Of a stretch of DNA of 64,000 nt, positions 1 to 12,551 are shown piece after piece. The notes below the pieces were generated by a model that saw only the letters and a list, made by a program, of their open reading frames with translations, did no database searches and was not told the origin of the DNA. The stretch spans positions 806,001-870,000 of the forward strand of contig NOWV01000015.1 of NCBI GenBank assembly GCA_003344405.1, given 5' to 3'. Numbering within the stretch: position 1 is the stretch's first letter; every line of letters begins with the position of its first letter. This DNA comes from Trichoplax sp. H2 (Eukaryota > Placozoa > Uniplacotomia > Trichoplacea). The position numbers and the translations under genes were made by a program.

Positions 1-389
1 CCTGCTGCCTGTTACTACAGTAATGGACGTACAGTACTGTACTGCTCGCTACGACAGACGTAGTACTGCAGTCTACAGTAGGCTGAAATCCTGTACTTTA
101 TACTACACTGTACCGCAACTTTACCGTGTCATCTCATCTTATTTTCGACCATAGCAAAAATAATGTCGCCTATGGCTTGCCAAGAGTACTGCCTACAGTA
201 GGGCGGTAGAGCTGCCACAGGTGACATCGTCCTTTTTGATGTCTCAGCCTATACTGTAGACTGGACAGTGTAGAGGTCTGTACGGACGTACAGACTTTCC
301 TCCACCGACGTGAGTCCTGTCCGGCCCGGCACATTGCGCGTGTGTGGGCAAAGGCACAAGAAGCAAGAGGATACGGTGGCAGCAGCAAC
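1..389. other. 5' flank of SUCLG1
   Basis: No coding exon was seen. The stretch is the presumed promoter and 5' UTR of SUCLG1. It carries a small cluster of GTAC palindromes near positions 28-90 and looser ACTGTA/TACAGT half-motifs to about 250. The open frame on the minus strand at 170-391 lies antisense to the leader and has no recognisable product. Confidence 0.5.
28..90. repeat. GTAC-palindrome cluster upstream of SUCLG1
   Basis: Several overlapping ACTGTAC / CAGTACTG cores occur here, the same motif that forms larger islands between the divergent gene pairs further right. It may be the edge of a larger island outside the window. Confidence 0.6.
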
Positions 390-3300
390 ATGGCTACTCT
401 TCGACTATTGAATAGAGCTGGTAAGCAGTGTTGTGCAAGTAATCTTGCACAGTATGATATTGAAACATGTTCAGAAAATGAAAAAGCGTAATGTTATAAA
501 GAATTGCCTTGATGATACTTTTATCGATACCTCCTACCTTGTTCAATTTATATTGTAGACGGGTAGAACGGAACATACCGTGATGCTGTAGCTAGTATTC
601 CGTATGAGTTACATTGAATTTTTTACTTGACGCTGGTAGAGTAGGAAATTTGATCTTGCTTAACACGTATGGCATCGCGTTTTATCGTTGTTACTGCAAT
701 TGGATGATAAAGAGAATTGTAGAACTCTTTAATATCATTACTCTGACTGCTAGTTCTCTATTTCATATCAAATCTTGAGTCTTCATCTGCCTGCTTACTA
801 CTGTACAGTACTGTGGAAGAGATGTACACTTGTACAGACGGCGTCATGAGTAGACGCAACAATATTCATCAGTAATGTACAACACTGTCGAGTTAATAGT
901 AGATTGGGTTATTGAGCGTAAATTACGCCAGAAGATTAACTCTGTTACGAATATAGTCATACTTCATTTTATTGTAATCATTGCTCACTGTGTATTTTGA
1001 GATCGTAAACCATGACTGCCAACTTCAACATACATAACTGTATAGTAAAGTACTAGCTACTTATGATTGATGTAATTGATATGTAATTATTGTAATTAAT
1101 ACAGTTAATTGCAGTTACAGATGACTGTATCTTAGACAGCAAGCTACATGTACTGTACAGATATTTCAACTTACTTTAGTAATGGCTACATCCAACCTCA
1201 GGAATCTCGGAGTATAGCAAGTACTGTACTGTAGTTGCTTATTATATATATTATTATACAGAAACCATATTCATATTAAAGAATGCATACGATTGCAGGA
1301 TTGCGAGCATAATATGTATCTAAAACTTAATCATGTAATTTCTTCGCGTTTAGTGCTCCGACGCGTAAGCCAGAACATCAGAAGCCTCAGCACAGAAGCA
1401 ACAAGAGGCAATATTATGATTGGAAAGGAGACCCGAGTAATTTGTCAAGGTTTCACTGGTCGACAGGTTAGCGATGTAGTCGCATTCTGCTCAGAATGTA
1501 ATTTGAGTAGGCACTACAACTTCAAGAGAGATCTGGATTAAAAGCCATGCACAATCAAGAAATTACAGTTTTTATGTTCGCGCAATTCACTACCAATTAG
1601 TCTCAATTAATTTAAAATACAATTTGCTCAGTCACTTCTACTTCAAGAGAGATAGAGATTAAAAACTTTCCACAATCAAGGAATTACAATTCACTCCTTC
1701 TGTTCCATTTACTACTGATAATAGGGTACTTTTCATAGTGAACAAGCAATCGCTTATGGCACCAATATGGTTGGTGGAGTTTCTCCTGGTAAAGGTGGTA
1801 AAACCCACTTAGGATTACCTGTTTTTAACTCTGTCCAAGAGGTACGCTATTGACTCCATATATACGTACTTATGATAGTTGTCTATTGCTTATGATAAAC
1901 GTCAAGATTTCATTCTCTATGATGCTATCTTTGTTCTAAAAGTTATCTAATCATTATAATGAATTATTTATACTCTGTAAAAATTGGATTAGGCGGTGGA
2001 CTCAACTGGAGCTGAGGCAACGGTGATTTATGTTCCCCCTCAAGGGGCAGCAGCTGCTATCCATGAGGCTGTAGATGCAGGGATAGGTTTAATTGTTTGC
2101 ATTACTGAAGGAATTCCTCAACAAGACATGGTGAAGGTATAATTATTATCTATAGTGTGATACTATTATCTTAGATTCTGGGATAACTTATTATTCATTT
2201 TGAGACAACTTCCATTTAATAATCTTAGGTAAAGCATAAGATACTTCGACAAGATAAATCTAGATTGATAGGACCAAATTGCCCTGGTATCATTAGAGTG
2301 AGTACATTAATACAAATTTTATGAAATATGCTAAAAATAGTTTATGCCATACCAATATGCTAAGGTCGTTTTACTTGCTAAATCTAACTATTTATTAATC
2401 AACCCATAATTAGCCTGGACATTGCAAAATTGGTATTATGCCTGCTCATATACATTTACCTGGTAGAATTGGTAAGCTAAAACGTTGTATTGACGTAATG
2501 ATATTTGTTGAGACACGAATGAGAAAAACAACTTGTAATGTGTGTATTTATATTTTGTCCTACTTGAGGAATTGTTTCGAGGTCTGGAACTTTAACTTAC
2601 GAAGCTGTTTTCCAGACCACTAATGTCGGCCTTGGACAGACTTTATGTGTTGGTCAGTATCGATATCATAAGTCATGTAGTTATTATTATTATTGATCTT
2701 TCTAATTTAATGTATATAACTTTTATAGGTATTGGTGGAGATCCATTTAATGGTACAGATTTTATTGATTGTCTTGATATATTCTTGAAAGATGACAAGA
2801 CTGAAGGTGCGTTGTTGACTTACTGACAGTGATTTCTACCTATCATCTCGGCTATCTTTCTTCCTGATAATCCAGAGTATTATATAATAGGTTATATCAA
2901 TTATATTATTGTTAGGTATTGTCTTAATTGGTGAAATCGGTGGAGAAGCTGAAGAGAAAGCAGCTGAATTTTTAGCCAAACATAACTCTGTTAGTTACCT
3001 GTTTGTAGCGCTAAAGCATTTGAGATTTCTATTTTTACTGATTATGTACTGTAATTTCCTACTCTATTTTAAAATAAGGGCCCAAATGCTAAGCCAGTTG
3101 TATCATTTATTGCTGGAATTACTGCCCCACCTGGTAGACGTATGGGTAAGCTAACAAAAGAAATTATTTTTTAACCAAACTTTGACCTATCCTAGATATA
3201 GCTAGTACTAGACGTATGACCGTAACTGACATTCGTATCATTTTTCAGGGCATGCTGGAGCAATCATCTCAGGAGGCAAAGGTGGCGCCGAAGAAAAGGT

Positions 3301-3602
3301 TCGATTCTAATTCTCTTTGCCACGAAAATTCAAAATTCGTAATGATATCATGACTAAGCTTACTTCATGTTTATTTTCTTAAAACTGAAGATTGCAACTC
3401 TTGAAGGTGCCGGAGTAGTAGTCACTAAGTCTCCTGCGCGAATTGGTTCAACAATTAAAGAGGTAATTTATATTTAGAAAGTAAAGCTTTTATTAAGAGT
3501 TGATTGTATTAAATCAAGGCTCAATTTTTCGGGGCGTTGCTGATGTTTTGTTTTCGTTTTCAACTCCGTTTATAGGCTATGCAAAAAGCTGGGAAGCTGT
3601 AG
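390..3602 (+). CDS. SUCLG1: Succinyl-CoA ligase [ADP/GDP-forming] subunit alpha, mitochondrial
   Basis: Alpha subunit of succinyl-CoA synthetase, which makes ATP or GTP from succinyl-CoA in the mitochondrial TCA cycle. Thirteen exons join in frame: 390-420, 1354-1466, 1725-1841, 1993-2136, 2229-2297, 2414-2471, 2569-2652, 2729-2806, 2916-2989, 3079-3145, 3249-3298, 3391-3462 and 3576-3602, giving 327 residues, close to the mammalian length. The start lies in an N-terminus rich in R, L and S ([11 protein letters not shown], then [16 protein letters not shown]), as expected of a mitochondrial presequence. Family signatures are clear: [13 protein letters not shown] and [11 protein letters not shown] (CoA-binding fold), [48 protein letters not shown], and the phosphohistidine segment [20 protein letters not shown] (active His in GHAGA). 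All introns have GT-AG ends. It converges on SLU7. Identification is essentially certain; exon 1 rests on presequence character and phase. Confidence 0.96.
1510..1695. repeat. Tandem duplication in SUCLG1 intron 2
   Basis: Two diverged direct copies, about 1510-1570 and 1630-1695, share CTTCAAGAGAGAT, then GATTAAAA, CACAATCAAG and AATTACA at a spacing of about 120 bp. They lie entirely within the intron. Confidence 0.7.
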
Positions 3603-4288
3603 CGGTTTTTTATTATAGTCAATAGTCTGTTTAAATTTGCATTAAGCTCAGGATTGCAATAATTTGGAAGCATTAGTTTGTTTATTGAATTATACCCTCA
3701 ACAATGAATTAATCTATCAAGCAATAAAGATTATCGCCTTCATGTAAAATTGAATGAAAATACATCGTTATTGCTGATCTTGAAAGTGATAATAGCAGCT
3801 CGTACGGTGCTCCACTACTACAGTACTATGATGTAGACAATGTAAAATATTTAATGTAACAGATTAATACTGTACCGCGATCGCAATATAATTGTTCGAA
3901 TAGACCGAGTTAGATTTGACGTGCAGTATACGAGATCAACAAATTATATACCATCGTCTGATCATGACAAGATGGATAAGTCACATTTTCTACATAGGAT
4001 AGTAACTTTTCGCAGGCTTACAGAACTAATCATAGATTTTTCCCTCTTCGCTATTCATAGTAACCGCGATCGAAGACTATGACAATCAGCAATCATACTG
4101 ATTTACTGCAGCACTTAGAAGCAAATTTATATCTAACTATTTCAATGATTGCATCAGTACTAACAGTGCATCTTGAATAAATTGTATATTTAACAAAAAT
4201 TGGTAACGATTGGTTCGATTTCTATAATACAGTATACGATTAGCAATTATATTAAGAGAAATTTATAGTACAGTTCCAGAGGATTATT
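3603..4288. other. Tail-to-tail spacer SUCLG1 / SLU7
   Basis: This 686-bp space holds the 3' UTRs of two converging genes. No further coding exon was seen. It has only one isolated GTAC core (CAGTACTATG near 3821), in contrast to the head-to-head spaces. Confidence 0.6.
3723..3728 (+). terminator. SUCLG1 polyadenylation signal
   Basis: An AATAAA hexamer lies about 120 bp after the SUCLG1 stop codon, on the coding strand. It is the first canonical signal downstream. Confidence 0.6.
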
Positions 4289-7200
4289 TTACTTTACTTT
4301 TTTGTTCTTTTCCAAATATTTTGCCATTGGATCGTCGCTACGTGATTTCATTAACCTATAAGCCTCCATTTCTTCCTCAGTTGGTTCGTGTACACTTATC
4401 TCCATCGGATTATATGGTCTCCTACGTTCGTCCAAAGACAGCATCTTTTCGGCATTTTGTTGGTTCTTGATCTCGGCCTCTATAGCACTAGCTAATTTTT
4501 CTTTTTTCTTTAGAGTATTATCTGCATCGTCGGCCTCACTCGTTTTACGTTTAATCTTTTTAGTCTTCATGTTTTCTTGATGAATCTAATGTACAATTTA
4601 TCCCAATGAATAATATATTTTAACGTTACCTTGTAGTAATACTACTATCTCAGTTTTGAACTATAACTAACGATATGTAATAAAGTACATGGCTCTATAG
4701 CGGACGTACGCGTGATTTTAAAGTATGGAATTATGTAATTCTTATAGTAGCGAGTTATACCTCTACAAGTGACTTTGGTTGTTCAGCTTCTGTAGGAAGT
4801 TCCAACATCTCATTTACAGCCTCTAATCGTGATTGTTGATTAAGTGAGCCCGTGCAATACGACATTTTGATAAAGGAATGGCAGCAAGCATAACCCCATC
4901 TTCCATCTTTCCAGTAAGATCCCCAAACAGTCTAAGATTAAGTTATCACAATTAAATAAAAAACTCTTTAATGTATATTTCAATAGCATGCCATCGTATG
5001 AATCTAATACTTACTTTGTGATTGTTTATTAAGATATCTTCTTCATATTTTGATCTGATGGTTACTTTTTCTTGTCCTTTAATCATATTACCAAATCGCG
5101 AGTATTCAACGTAATTTTCCGTCTGTGATAGAAGCATATCTCTGGGTGGTGCATCCAAGTGTTCTTCACCTCCGTACCTATTAGTAAATGAGTAGTGGTG
5201 ATAGTCCAATAAGCTACTTGCATAAATTATACAGATCAATTGCTAGAATAAATAGTACTCACTTTTCAAGAATGCGTTTCTGTTTATTATCCTGAAAATC
5301 ATCTTTGCGAACATTAAATTCTTTTCTCAATAATTCTAATTTAGTTGGTTCAGCTAGAACGTGTACATCTACCCCTTTGTTGTAAGCTTCCCATGCGAAT
5401 ACTAGAATATAATAAAATATTTAAGCACAATCGCTTATGAATACCAATATTAGAATTATATAAAATGCATCAACCAGAGTCAGCACTGGAGATGTTAATC
5501 TATCTTACATTGAGATTTTGCCATTGCGACGGTATCGCCAGAATGTCGAATAAAATTATCACCAGCGTATGGCAAGCTATGGTTTATTAGAATTTTCAAA
5601 AATGATTTAACAACTTCTATAACGAAATTCAAGCAGAAATAATACTAACACTAACATGGTTTTATTGGGAAGGTTACTTATGTTATGGATATGTTTAATT
5701 GAAGAATTCTTACTCTTCAGGATTATCTCCTGTTTGCTTGTAAGGATTATCTCTCATAGAACGAGTTTTCGGATCATAAAAGGCAGAATTTGGATCTAAA
5801 TTTCGTAAATACTGTAAAAGAGATGGAAGCTGTAGTACATCTGTTTTTGAACTAAAGTCTTTTCACGTCTACGAGTACTTGTATGCTATTTAAGTATCAC
5901 AGAACTTTGTAAATCATTTCATTTACCTTTGCAGTGTCTTCACGTAAACGTAAATTTCTAACTGTCATACGTCTGTTGGAGAAGGAATATTGATAAAATG
6001 ATGAATAGATAAGAAGGAGTTGAGTGAGGTAGTTTCATATTTTATACTAACATTTTAGAGTCAAATTTTGTTCCAGGCATATCAGCCTGTTCCGCGTATT
6101 TGTCCTCATCTTTATCACTGTCAGCATCGCTGTCACTATCACTCTGGAGTTAATATTTTTCAATTAGTTTAAACCTGTTAGATGTAGTTGACAATAATAG
6201 TGTAGCAATTTCACCAAGATCACAAGTAAATTATTTTAATCCTACATTATAACCATAAAGCTTATCCAAATTATGAAAAATATAATATAGCTATGGTCAC
6301 CTCATCATGTACATTCTTTTCTTGGTTATTTTCTTCATCAGCATTTAATTCTTTACTGAGTTTTTCAGCTTTCATTTGACGTTTTGCCTATTATTGTAAA
6401 GAAAATCATGTTATTGTATTAGAATACAAGACTACTTAAGGACAGCTTTAATATCGGTAGATCCGTTTATGATAGTTATTGATCTTTCAAAACTAAACTG
6501 ACTGATGATACCACTTCGATGATTAATTGGATATAATGCATTTATAAAGATCTTTCCATAACATTTCGTCATACCATGTCAATCTTGGCATATTCTTCAA
6601 TAACTTGTTTATAATCATCGGGATTGTAACCATTCCATCGATCACGTTTTCCATCATAGTCAAATTGTAGCTTTGGTTGTACGAATTCATCAGGTTTAAT
6701 ATTTTTCTCATTAAATTTTGCACCAATACGGCGTGGTCGCTGTTCAAGAAAGAGATCAGAGAATATTATTAGGCGATGGAGGCTAGGCAATCATAGGGAA
6801 TGCATTCCAGTTCAATTTATAGCGTATTAGTATATTTCGGATATGACTTGATAACAACAAGTTTAGAGACATGTTCACTGTCTAAGACTACAAGGGCAAT
6901 TTTACCTCAGTACATTCTTTTTTAGTGTGTGTTACAGCTCCACAGTTTTCACAGGCTCCTTTACGAAATTTTTTAGCCGCAACCTATGTTAAAGATATGA
7001 AATCGAAGATTAATTACTAGAGATGTGATAGACTATGACGCTATATCTTCCAATTAAGGAAAACACTTCTATTTGTAACGATAAAAATATTGACTTGGTC
7101 ATTGTATCAAAGTATTTATGATTTACAACAGGCAATTAATGTGCTGTATGTTAGATGATAAGTAGGAGTTTTAAAACCTTTTGTGTGCCACGTCGATACC

Positions 7201-8364
7201 AATCATTCAAGGGAGAGGAATCCTGTTCGATTTCTCCTTGGATTCTCTGATGTTTTAAAGAAGGTCTAATATACAAGATGAACAACTGTTGACGATATCG
7301 TAACAATAATGTATCGTATCATCCAGACGCCTTTAACCTCTACTATCAAGATCTACAGTAGTTTTAATTTGGCACTTGATACCTGTTAATGCCATAATAC
7401 CAAGGAACATCTTTGATATACTTGGGGATATGAGGATTGATATCTCTGTAATAGAAAGAGTCACATCATTCAATCCTATGTAGCAGTGATAATTTTTTCT
7501 ATTCATCTCATTTTCATCATGATTAATAGCCATAACAGTTCAATGAATATGTCTGGATGAGGCCAAAAAGTGAATTATTACTATCAATCTAAGCTGTACA
7601 GATTCTTTCATTAACACTCTTCTTGTACTGTGTGGTTGTAGGATCTGTACAGTACTTGCACGATGCGTCTATTCGCTATCGAATCAAACTTATGATGGAG
7701 ACAGTTGGCCATGTTACAACACTAGTCTGTGGGCTAATATTTATACACAACGATCTTATGCATTGGTGATTCACTGTACACATTAGTGATTACCTTATTA
7801 GATAAGATCACTGACATTAGTACAATGATTTAAGATAGGGTCTTTGTACTCATATAAATCCTTCTGCACTGATGCTAATAACTATTCTGATCAATTAATG
7901 TTACAAAGAAGCCAAAAAGTGAATTATTACTATCAATCTATGCTGTACAGATTATTCTATCGACGGTCTTCCTGTACAGTGTCGTTGTAGAATCTGTACT
8001 TGCACGACACGTCTATTCGCTCTATTAGAGACTGTGGCTATCGAATCAAGTTTACGATGGAGACACAGTTGGGCATATTACAACACTAGTCTGTGGGCTA
8101 ATATTGAGCATATACTATAGACTTGTTTAGTCAACTAACTTTCTACATCCTGGATGGATCTATTCCAATGGATTATTTGGATATGAAATTGAAGGCTGAC
8201 TTGACTAATACTATCATTCATGCTTACCTTCCTTCTTCATCTACCTCAGCTGGAGCTGTACCCGCTTTTCTAGCTTCTTCTAATTCTTTTTGTTTTTTCC
8301 AATTTTCCCTTGTAACACGATTATTATTATTAGCAGTTTCTGCGGCAGCGGCTGTTAAAGACAT
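4289..8364 (-). CDS. SLU7: Pre-mRNA-splicing factor SLU7
   Basis: Second-step splicing factor that helps choose the 3' splice site, acting in the nucleus. Fourteen exons on the minus strand join in frame (8364-8228, 7445-7383, 7265-7178, 6983-6906, 6739-6575, 6387-6301, 6143-6052, 5972-5927, 5811-5714, 5576-5509, 5401-5263, 5177-5015, 4931-4761, 4585-4289), giving 563 residues against about 586 in human. The N-terminus has [27 protein letters not shown]. The CCHC zinc knuckle [14 protein letters not shown] is intact, followed by [23 protein letters not shown], an acidic Ser-Asp run, [11 protein letters not shown] and [11 protein letters not shown]. The C-terminus is Lys-rich and ends with ERRRPYNPM and [20 protein letters not shown]. 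The start chosen is MSLTAAAAE; an upstream in-frame Met (MGEELLS, 8451) is possible but has no family support. Confidence 0.96.
7562..8105. repeat. Direct repeat pair in SLU7 intron 1
   Basis: A unit of about 180-195 bp occurs twice in the same orientation, 7562-7741 and 7911-8105, separated by about 170 bp of unrelated sequence. Both copies begin GCCAAAAAGTGAATTATTAC and end CTAGTCTGTGGGCTAATATT. The second has small internal insertions. The unit includes CTGTACAG/GTAC cores and lies within the intron between the first two SLU7 exons. Confidence 0.85.
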
Positions 8365-9761
8365 TTTCCTGTTTTCTTCCTTTATTTTCTCCTTTTTCTG
8401 GATTAAATTAGCATCAAAGTATGAAAGTTGTGAAAGCAATTCCTCTCCCACAATTCACGTCGAAACGTTTGAAGGACGTGAGTGACTGTCCCGTTTAGTA
8501 CACATCTGTAGTTGTACGATAGTATAATGTATCGTACATACTGCTACCTACTGTATGGTACGTAATACTATGGTACTGAAACGAGCAGAATGTTACGGTA
8601 TTGAAAAAGGAACGGTAGAGTACAGTACTGTGTACTGTACTCTCCTTGAGTAGTACTGTACGGTATGGTACCGTACAGTACGGTGCAGTATCCACAATAC
8701 ACAGCTACAGTACATGGTACCGTACTCCTTGACTGTAGCAGTACAGTACTGTACTGGACTAGACTGGACCGTACAGTGTACAGTACTACTTACAGAACAG
8801 TACTGTACACTGTACACTGATCACGACAGTCAGCTGAAGTGCGCATCCGCGTTCCGTTCCAATCCGTAGTTTACTCGCCACCGTACTGTACAGTACTGTA
8901 CACTGTAGCGTACTCCGCGACTGTAGCAGTACGGGACAGTACTGGACTGTACCGTACCGTACAGTGTACAGTGTACAGTACTACTGTACTGTACTGTACA
9001 GTACACAGTACTGTACACTGGTCACGACAGTCCGAGATTAATCAACTTTTTTTCATAGTTTCATACTCAATGTGGCCCAAATTCTTTCTCCAGTGGCAGT
9101 TTTTTTCCTTCTCTTCACCAATATAGTAACAAGATGGACAGTTCAATTTTAACATACAGTATAGACATGTTTTATTAGTAAGAAAAATAGAGGGAAAATA
9201 GACTAAAGACTCGGGTAAATACTTCTACTAAATACACATACAGTACTGTATGTACTTATTTAGAACGAAAATGAAAGGGAATCGAAATGATCCTTCACTT
9301 TTCTGGTCATTTCAAGTGTATTGTATATCTGCATGGTACACTATCCTGTCGACGATTGACAGTTAAATAACAAAATGCGCTGCTCTCGTGTGACATGCGC
9401 AGTAATACGCATAGGTTACGTACCGGTTCGATCCTGTAGGGCGTGTTTGCAATAAAATCTTTAAAATCTTCCATCTTCAATCCTGAAACATCTATATATC
9501 GTGTTTGATAGTCTTAGATCTACTATAGGACCACGCACACTACATACTAAACAAGTGCATATTACACAATTTACATCATAAGCCTCGATCTTATACGGCC
9601 ATGTTATAAAAAAAGTAAAGGATCTTGACTATTTATCCAGTAAAGTAGTGAGCGACCAGCTGATGGAAGTCTGCAGATACGAAGAGTGATTGATTGCGAC
9701 TTCTTGAAGGCCACAAGTGCAATCAAAACAGAATAGGTAAATTGTTTTAAAAGTATTGATC
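8365..9761. promoter_or_regulatory. Divergent promoter region SLU7 / BORCS7
   Basis: This 1.4-kb head-to-head space must hold both 5' leaders and promoters. Its left half is a GTAC-palindrome island (8495-9025). The right half (about 9030-9760) is ordinary AT-rich sequence without a recognised exon. No TATA box was confidently placed. Confidence 0.55.
8495..9025. repeat. GTAC-palindrome island, SLU7/BORCS7 spacer
   Basis: Dense overlapping ACTGTACAGT, TACTGTAC and GGTACCGTAC cores on both strands. It also contains a tandem duplication: about 8722-8838 and 8910-9030, period about 188 bp, both starting GTACTCC..GACTGTAGCAGTAC and ending CACGACAGTC. Open frames here translate to Y/T/V/S/C-rich strings and are not genes. 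Confidence 0.85.
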
Positions 9762-11091
9762 ATGGCATCGAATCTTCCTATTCGAGAAAAGCTTACCAGC
9801 AAGATGCAAAGTGCCATTTTAGAGACTGGAAAGTTAGCTAGACATGTACAGCCAGGATGGAAAACTAACGAAGTTAGTATAAAAATGGATGATTATCCAT
9901 TTATTAAACCTAAAGAATGATGAATGGAGGATACTAACAACTAATAAAATCAATACACTCATGTTAATGTTATACAAGTAAATGCAAAATAACATGTGCT
10001 CGCTTACCAGATTACCTAGTCAACAGGATCTATTGCATACCAGATTGACATTTGACATGCAATGATAGCGACCACAATGTCTACCATTACTATCCATATC
10101 TTACGGAGCCAGTCATTATATTAATTATTATACGCAATTTCTAATAGATGCGTACTGATGTGATAAGCTCGGACCTAAGATGATTTCCACGGCATAGTGT
10201 TATGCTACTGTAATTGCATGATACTGTTAGTAAATGTAGTAATAAAAAATAAGACAACTGATTGTGAATGTGGTACAATATACGTCATCATAACGATGAC
10301 CACTTATCATAACACGTTATAACATAGTGAAATTATAATTTACGATCTCAAGGGCATCACTCAAGCTGTTAAATGTACTTGTATGCAAGAAATACATTTG
10401 AAAAATGCAGTGGATGTGAGTATTCAATAGGCCTTAAGCGATTCAACTTTTAGCAATTGTAATAGCATAACAAATTAGGGGAAGAAGTGATAGAACGTAG
10501 AAATTGATCATACGCGTATTATACTTTCTCAACTACGATGTATAATGTTATACACGATTACTAAAATATTATCTAGAATTCCCAAAAATTAAAAGATCAA
10601 ATTGAAAAGATGAGAATACAGTAAGTATTAACTCACAAATGAAGACTAACTTATATCACTGTACTTGTACAGAATCCATCATTTGCTACAATTTTTGAAT
10701 CTAATCAGTGGTATCATTCCTATTCTAGGTCCAATGACATTGAATGCAAGTACGACTTAGGATCGATAGAATAATAATAAATTATACTTTTTAACTCTTT
10801 CATCAATTGCTGCTATTATTTTAACACAAAGTGCCAATACTGTACTCGTCTATTAGCTATTAGCTTAACGTACATGAAGTGATCTAGTATAGACATCAAC
10901 GAAGCAGTCTTTAAATTGCATCAACATTATTTCAATAGAATTTATTGAAATTTGTATCTTTATAATTTTAAGGTAGTTCTACTAATCTGCTCAATTACAT
11001 TTAATATTTCAGTTTGGAACGCTTAAACGCCATCACAGACTGCCTAGCGACTATCCCTCATATCGCTGATGATACCTCTATCAATAATTAA
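9762..11091 (+). CDS. BORCS7: BLOC-1-related complex subunit 7
   Basis: Subunit of BORC, the lysosome-surface complex that recruits ARL8 and kinesin for outward lysosome movement. Four exons (9762-9872, 10353-10415, 10577-10620, 11013-11091) join in frame to 98 residues; vertebrate BORCS7 is about 105. From KLARHVQPGWKTNE onward through QAVKCTCMQE the protein aligns without gaps to the conserved core of BORCS7 (pattern LTKQVLKGSRSSE..QAARN..LQE), followed by an amphipathic helix with L/I heptads (KLKDQIEKMRIHLERLNAI). The gene is easily missed because every exon is very short. Reading through the first donor would give a 52-residue stand-alone frame, which lacks the family core. It diverges from SLU7 and converges on WDR11. 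Splice phases fit; homology was recognised from memory of the family. Confidence 0.82.
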
Positions 11092-12551
11092 TAGTTAATG
11101 AATTACTGATTAAAAAATATTTAAGACATTAGCAAATACCAATTTACTTCGTACCTTCCTCAGTCATATTCAAACTGGAAAAATTAAGACAACATTTACA
11201 TAAATACGTACGAATACTGTATCAATTGATTGTCATAGATGCCTACAAAGATTCTCGAAAAAAATCGTTGCAGTACAGTATATAAAATAATAAAACTTTA
11301 ACGGATCTTTATTCTCACTATAAAAATAGAACGGCAATGTAAAAAACAAACTGAACATTTTGCGTATTACCTATTAAATTGTATAAATATTAGCGATATA
11401 GATATAGCTAAAAAAGTAATTAATTTCTTATAATCTCTGTTTATCTCTTGATGATGCCTAACAAATTATTAGCCTGTGTCTTGTATCAAATTGTACATTT
11501 TAAAATTCGTAATTCTTAAATGTTATCGCAATCTTATAAATACTATAGTGGCGATTTTTTATATTTACAATTGTCTTACTACACCTGATATCACGCAAGT
11601 CTTATTCACAGCTTATTTTAAAGCGCTTACAATATGTATTGACAGTAAACGTGTCACATGCAAGTAAATATTTCAATCACTTGTGATTTCATATAAAGCG
11701 ACACAGTATTCTGGAGAATATAGCATCTATCTTGAAGTTTCGAGTTACAGGTTTAATATTGTCCACTATAAGTGAAAGAAGTCTAAACCTTCAGTATACA
11801 GTATATACGCGTATAGGTTAAGATAACTAATCTTGAATATGCTGACGTCGAATAATAGATTATGACTATTTTTAAAATTCGCTCTGAAGCACTTTATTAA
11901 TTAATGGATTAATTAATTACATTTAGCAACACTGTTCGCTTATATTGGAATGTTACGTACAGTATACTCATGAAAGGAAAAGCTGCTGTCTCATGAAAGC
12001 ATAATACATCTATAATTCTTATACACTTTATAGATTCCAATCAATAAACAGGGTATCTGAATAAAAAATAATATTTACTAGTAAACAAACAAATTTCAAG
12101 AGAGGTTTTGACATATAAATACGCACTAGAAATTTGTAATAACGTTTACATATATATATCCTCATTTATCTTGTAGTAGTTTAATACTACTATTTAAATT
12201 CGTAAAAATCTGTCTCTAAATCCACAGGTATAAAAATCTACTATAAAATGAAATACATGACATATATAGGATAATTAAATTTTAACCGAAATATCTTTAT
12301 TGATCAAAACATACCGCGTAAAATTCATCAGATCATGATTCTCAGTATTATTATATTAATCTTAATCTAAATATACCATTTAGGTATCTAATTTATTGAG
12401 CAAAAAATTTTTATGCTATATAATTGACAAAAGTATTACCGTATAAATTCACGAACTTTATAGAGTATTCCGTTTGATAGCGCAGAAATATATTATATGG
12501 ATCCAATTAGCATAAACATCTACTAAGGCTAGGTGAAGAGTTTTATCGATT
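11092..12551. other. Tail-to-tail spacer BORCS7 / WDR11
   Basis: This 1.46-kb AT-rich space separates two converging genes. No exon, RNA gene or dense GTAC cluster was seen. The plus-strand frame at 11476-11667 has no coding character. Confidence 0.55.

Noticed and set aside
8593-9018. Several 60-95 codon frames rich in Y, T, V, S and C
   Set aside because: They are six-frame translations of the GTAC palindrome island and occur on both strands in overlapping frames. The same holds for frames at 20907-21402, 30915-31233 and 41676-42012.
9424-9440. tRNA-like B box GGTTCGATCC
   Set aside because: No A box, acceptor stem or anticodon arm could be placed upstream.
9762-9920. Stand-alone 52-residue protein
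   Set aside because: The frame contains a good donor at 9873, and splicing to 10353 produces the BORCS7 core; the read-through tail has no family match.
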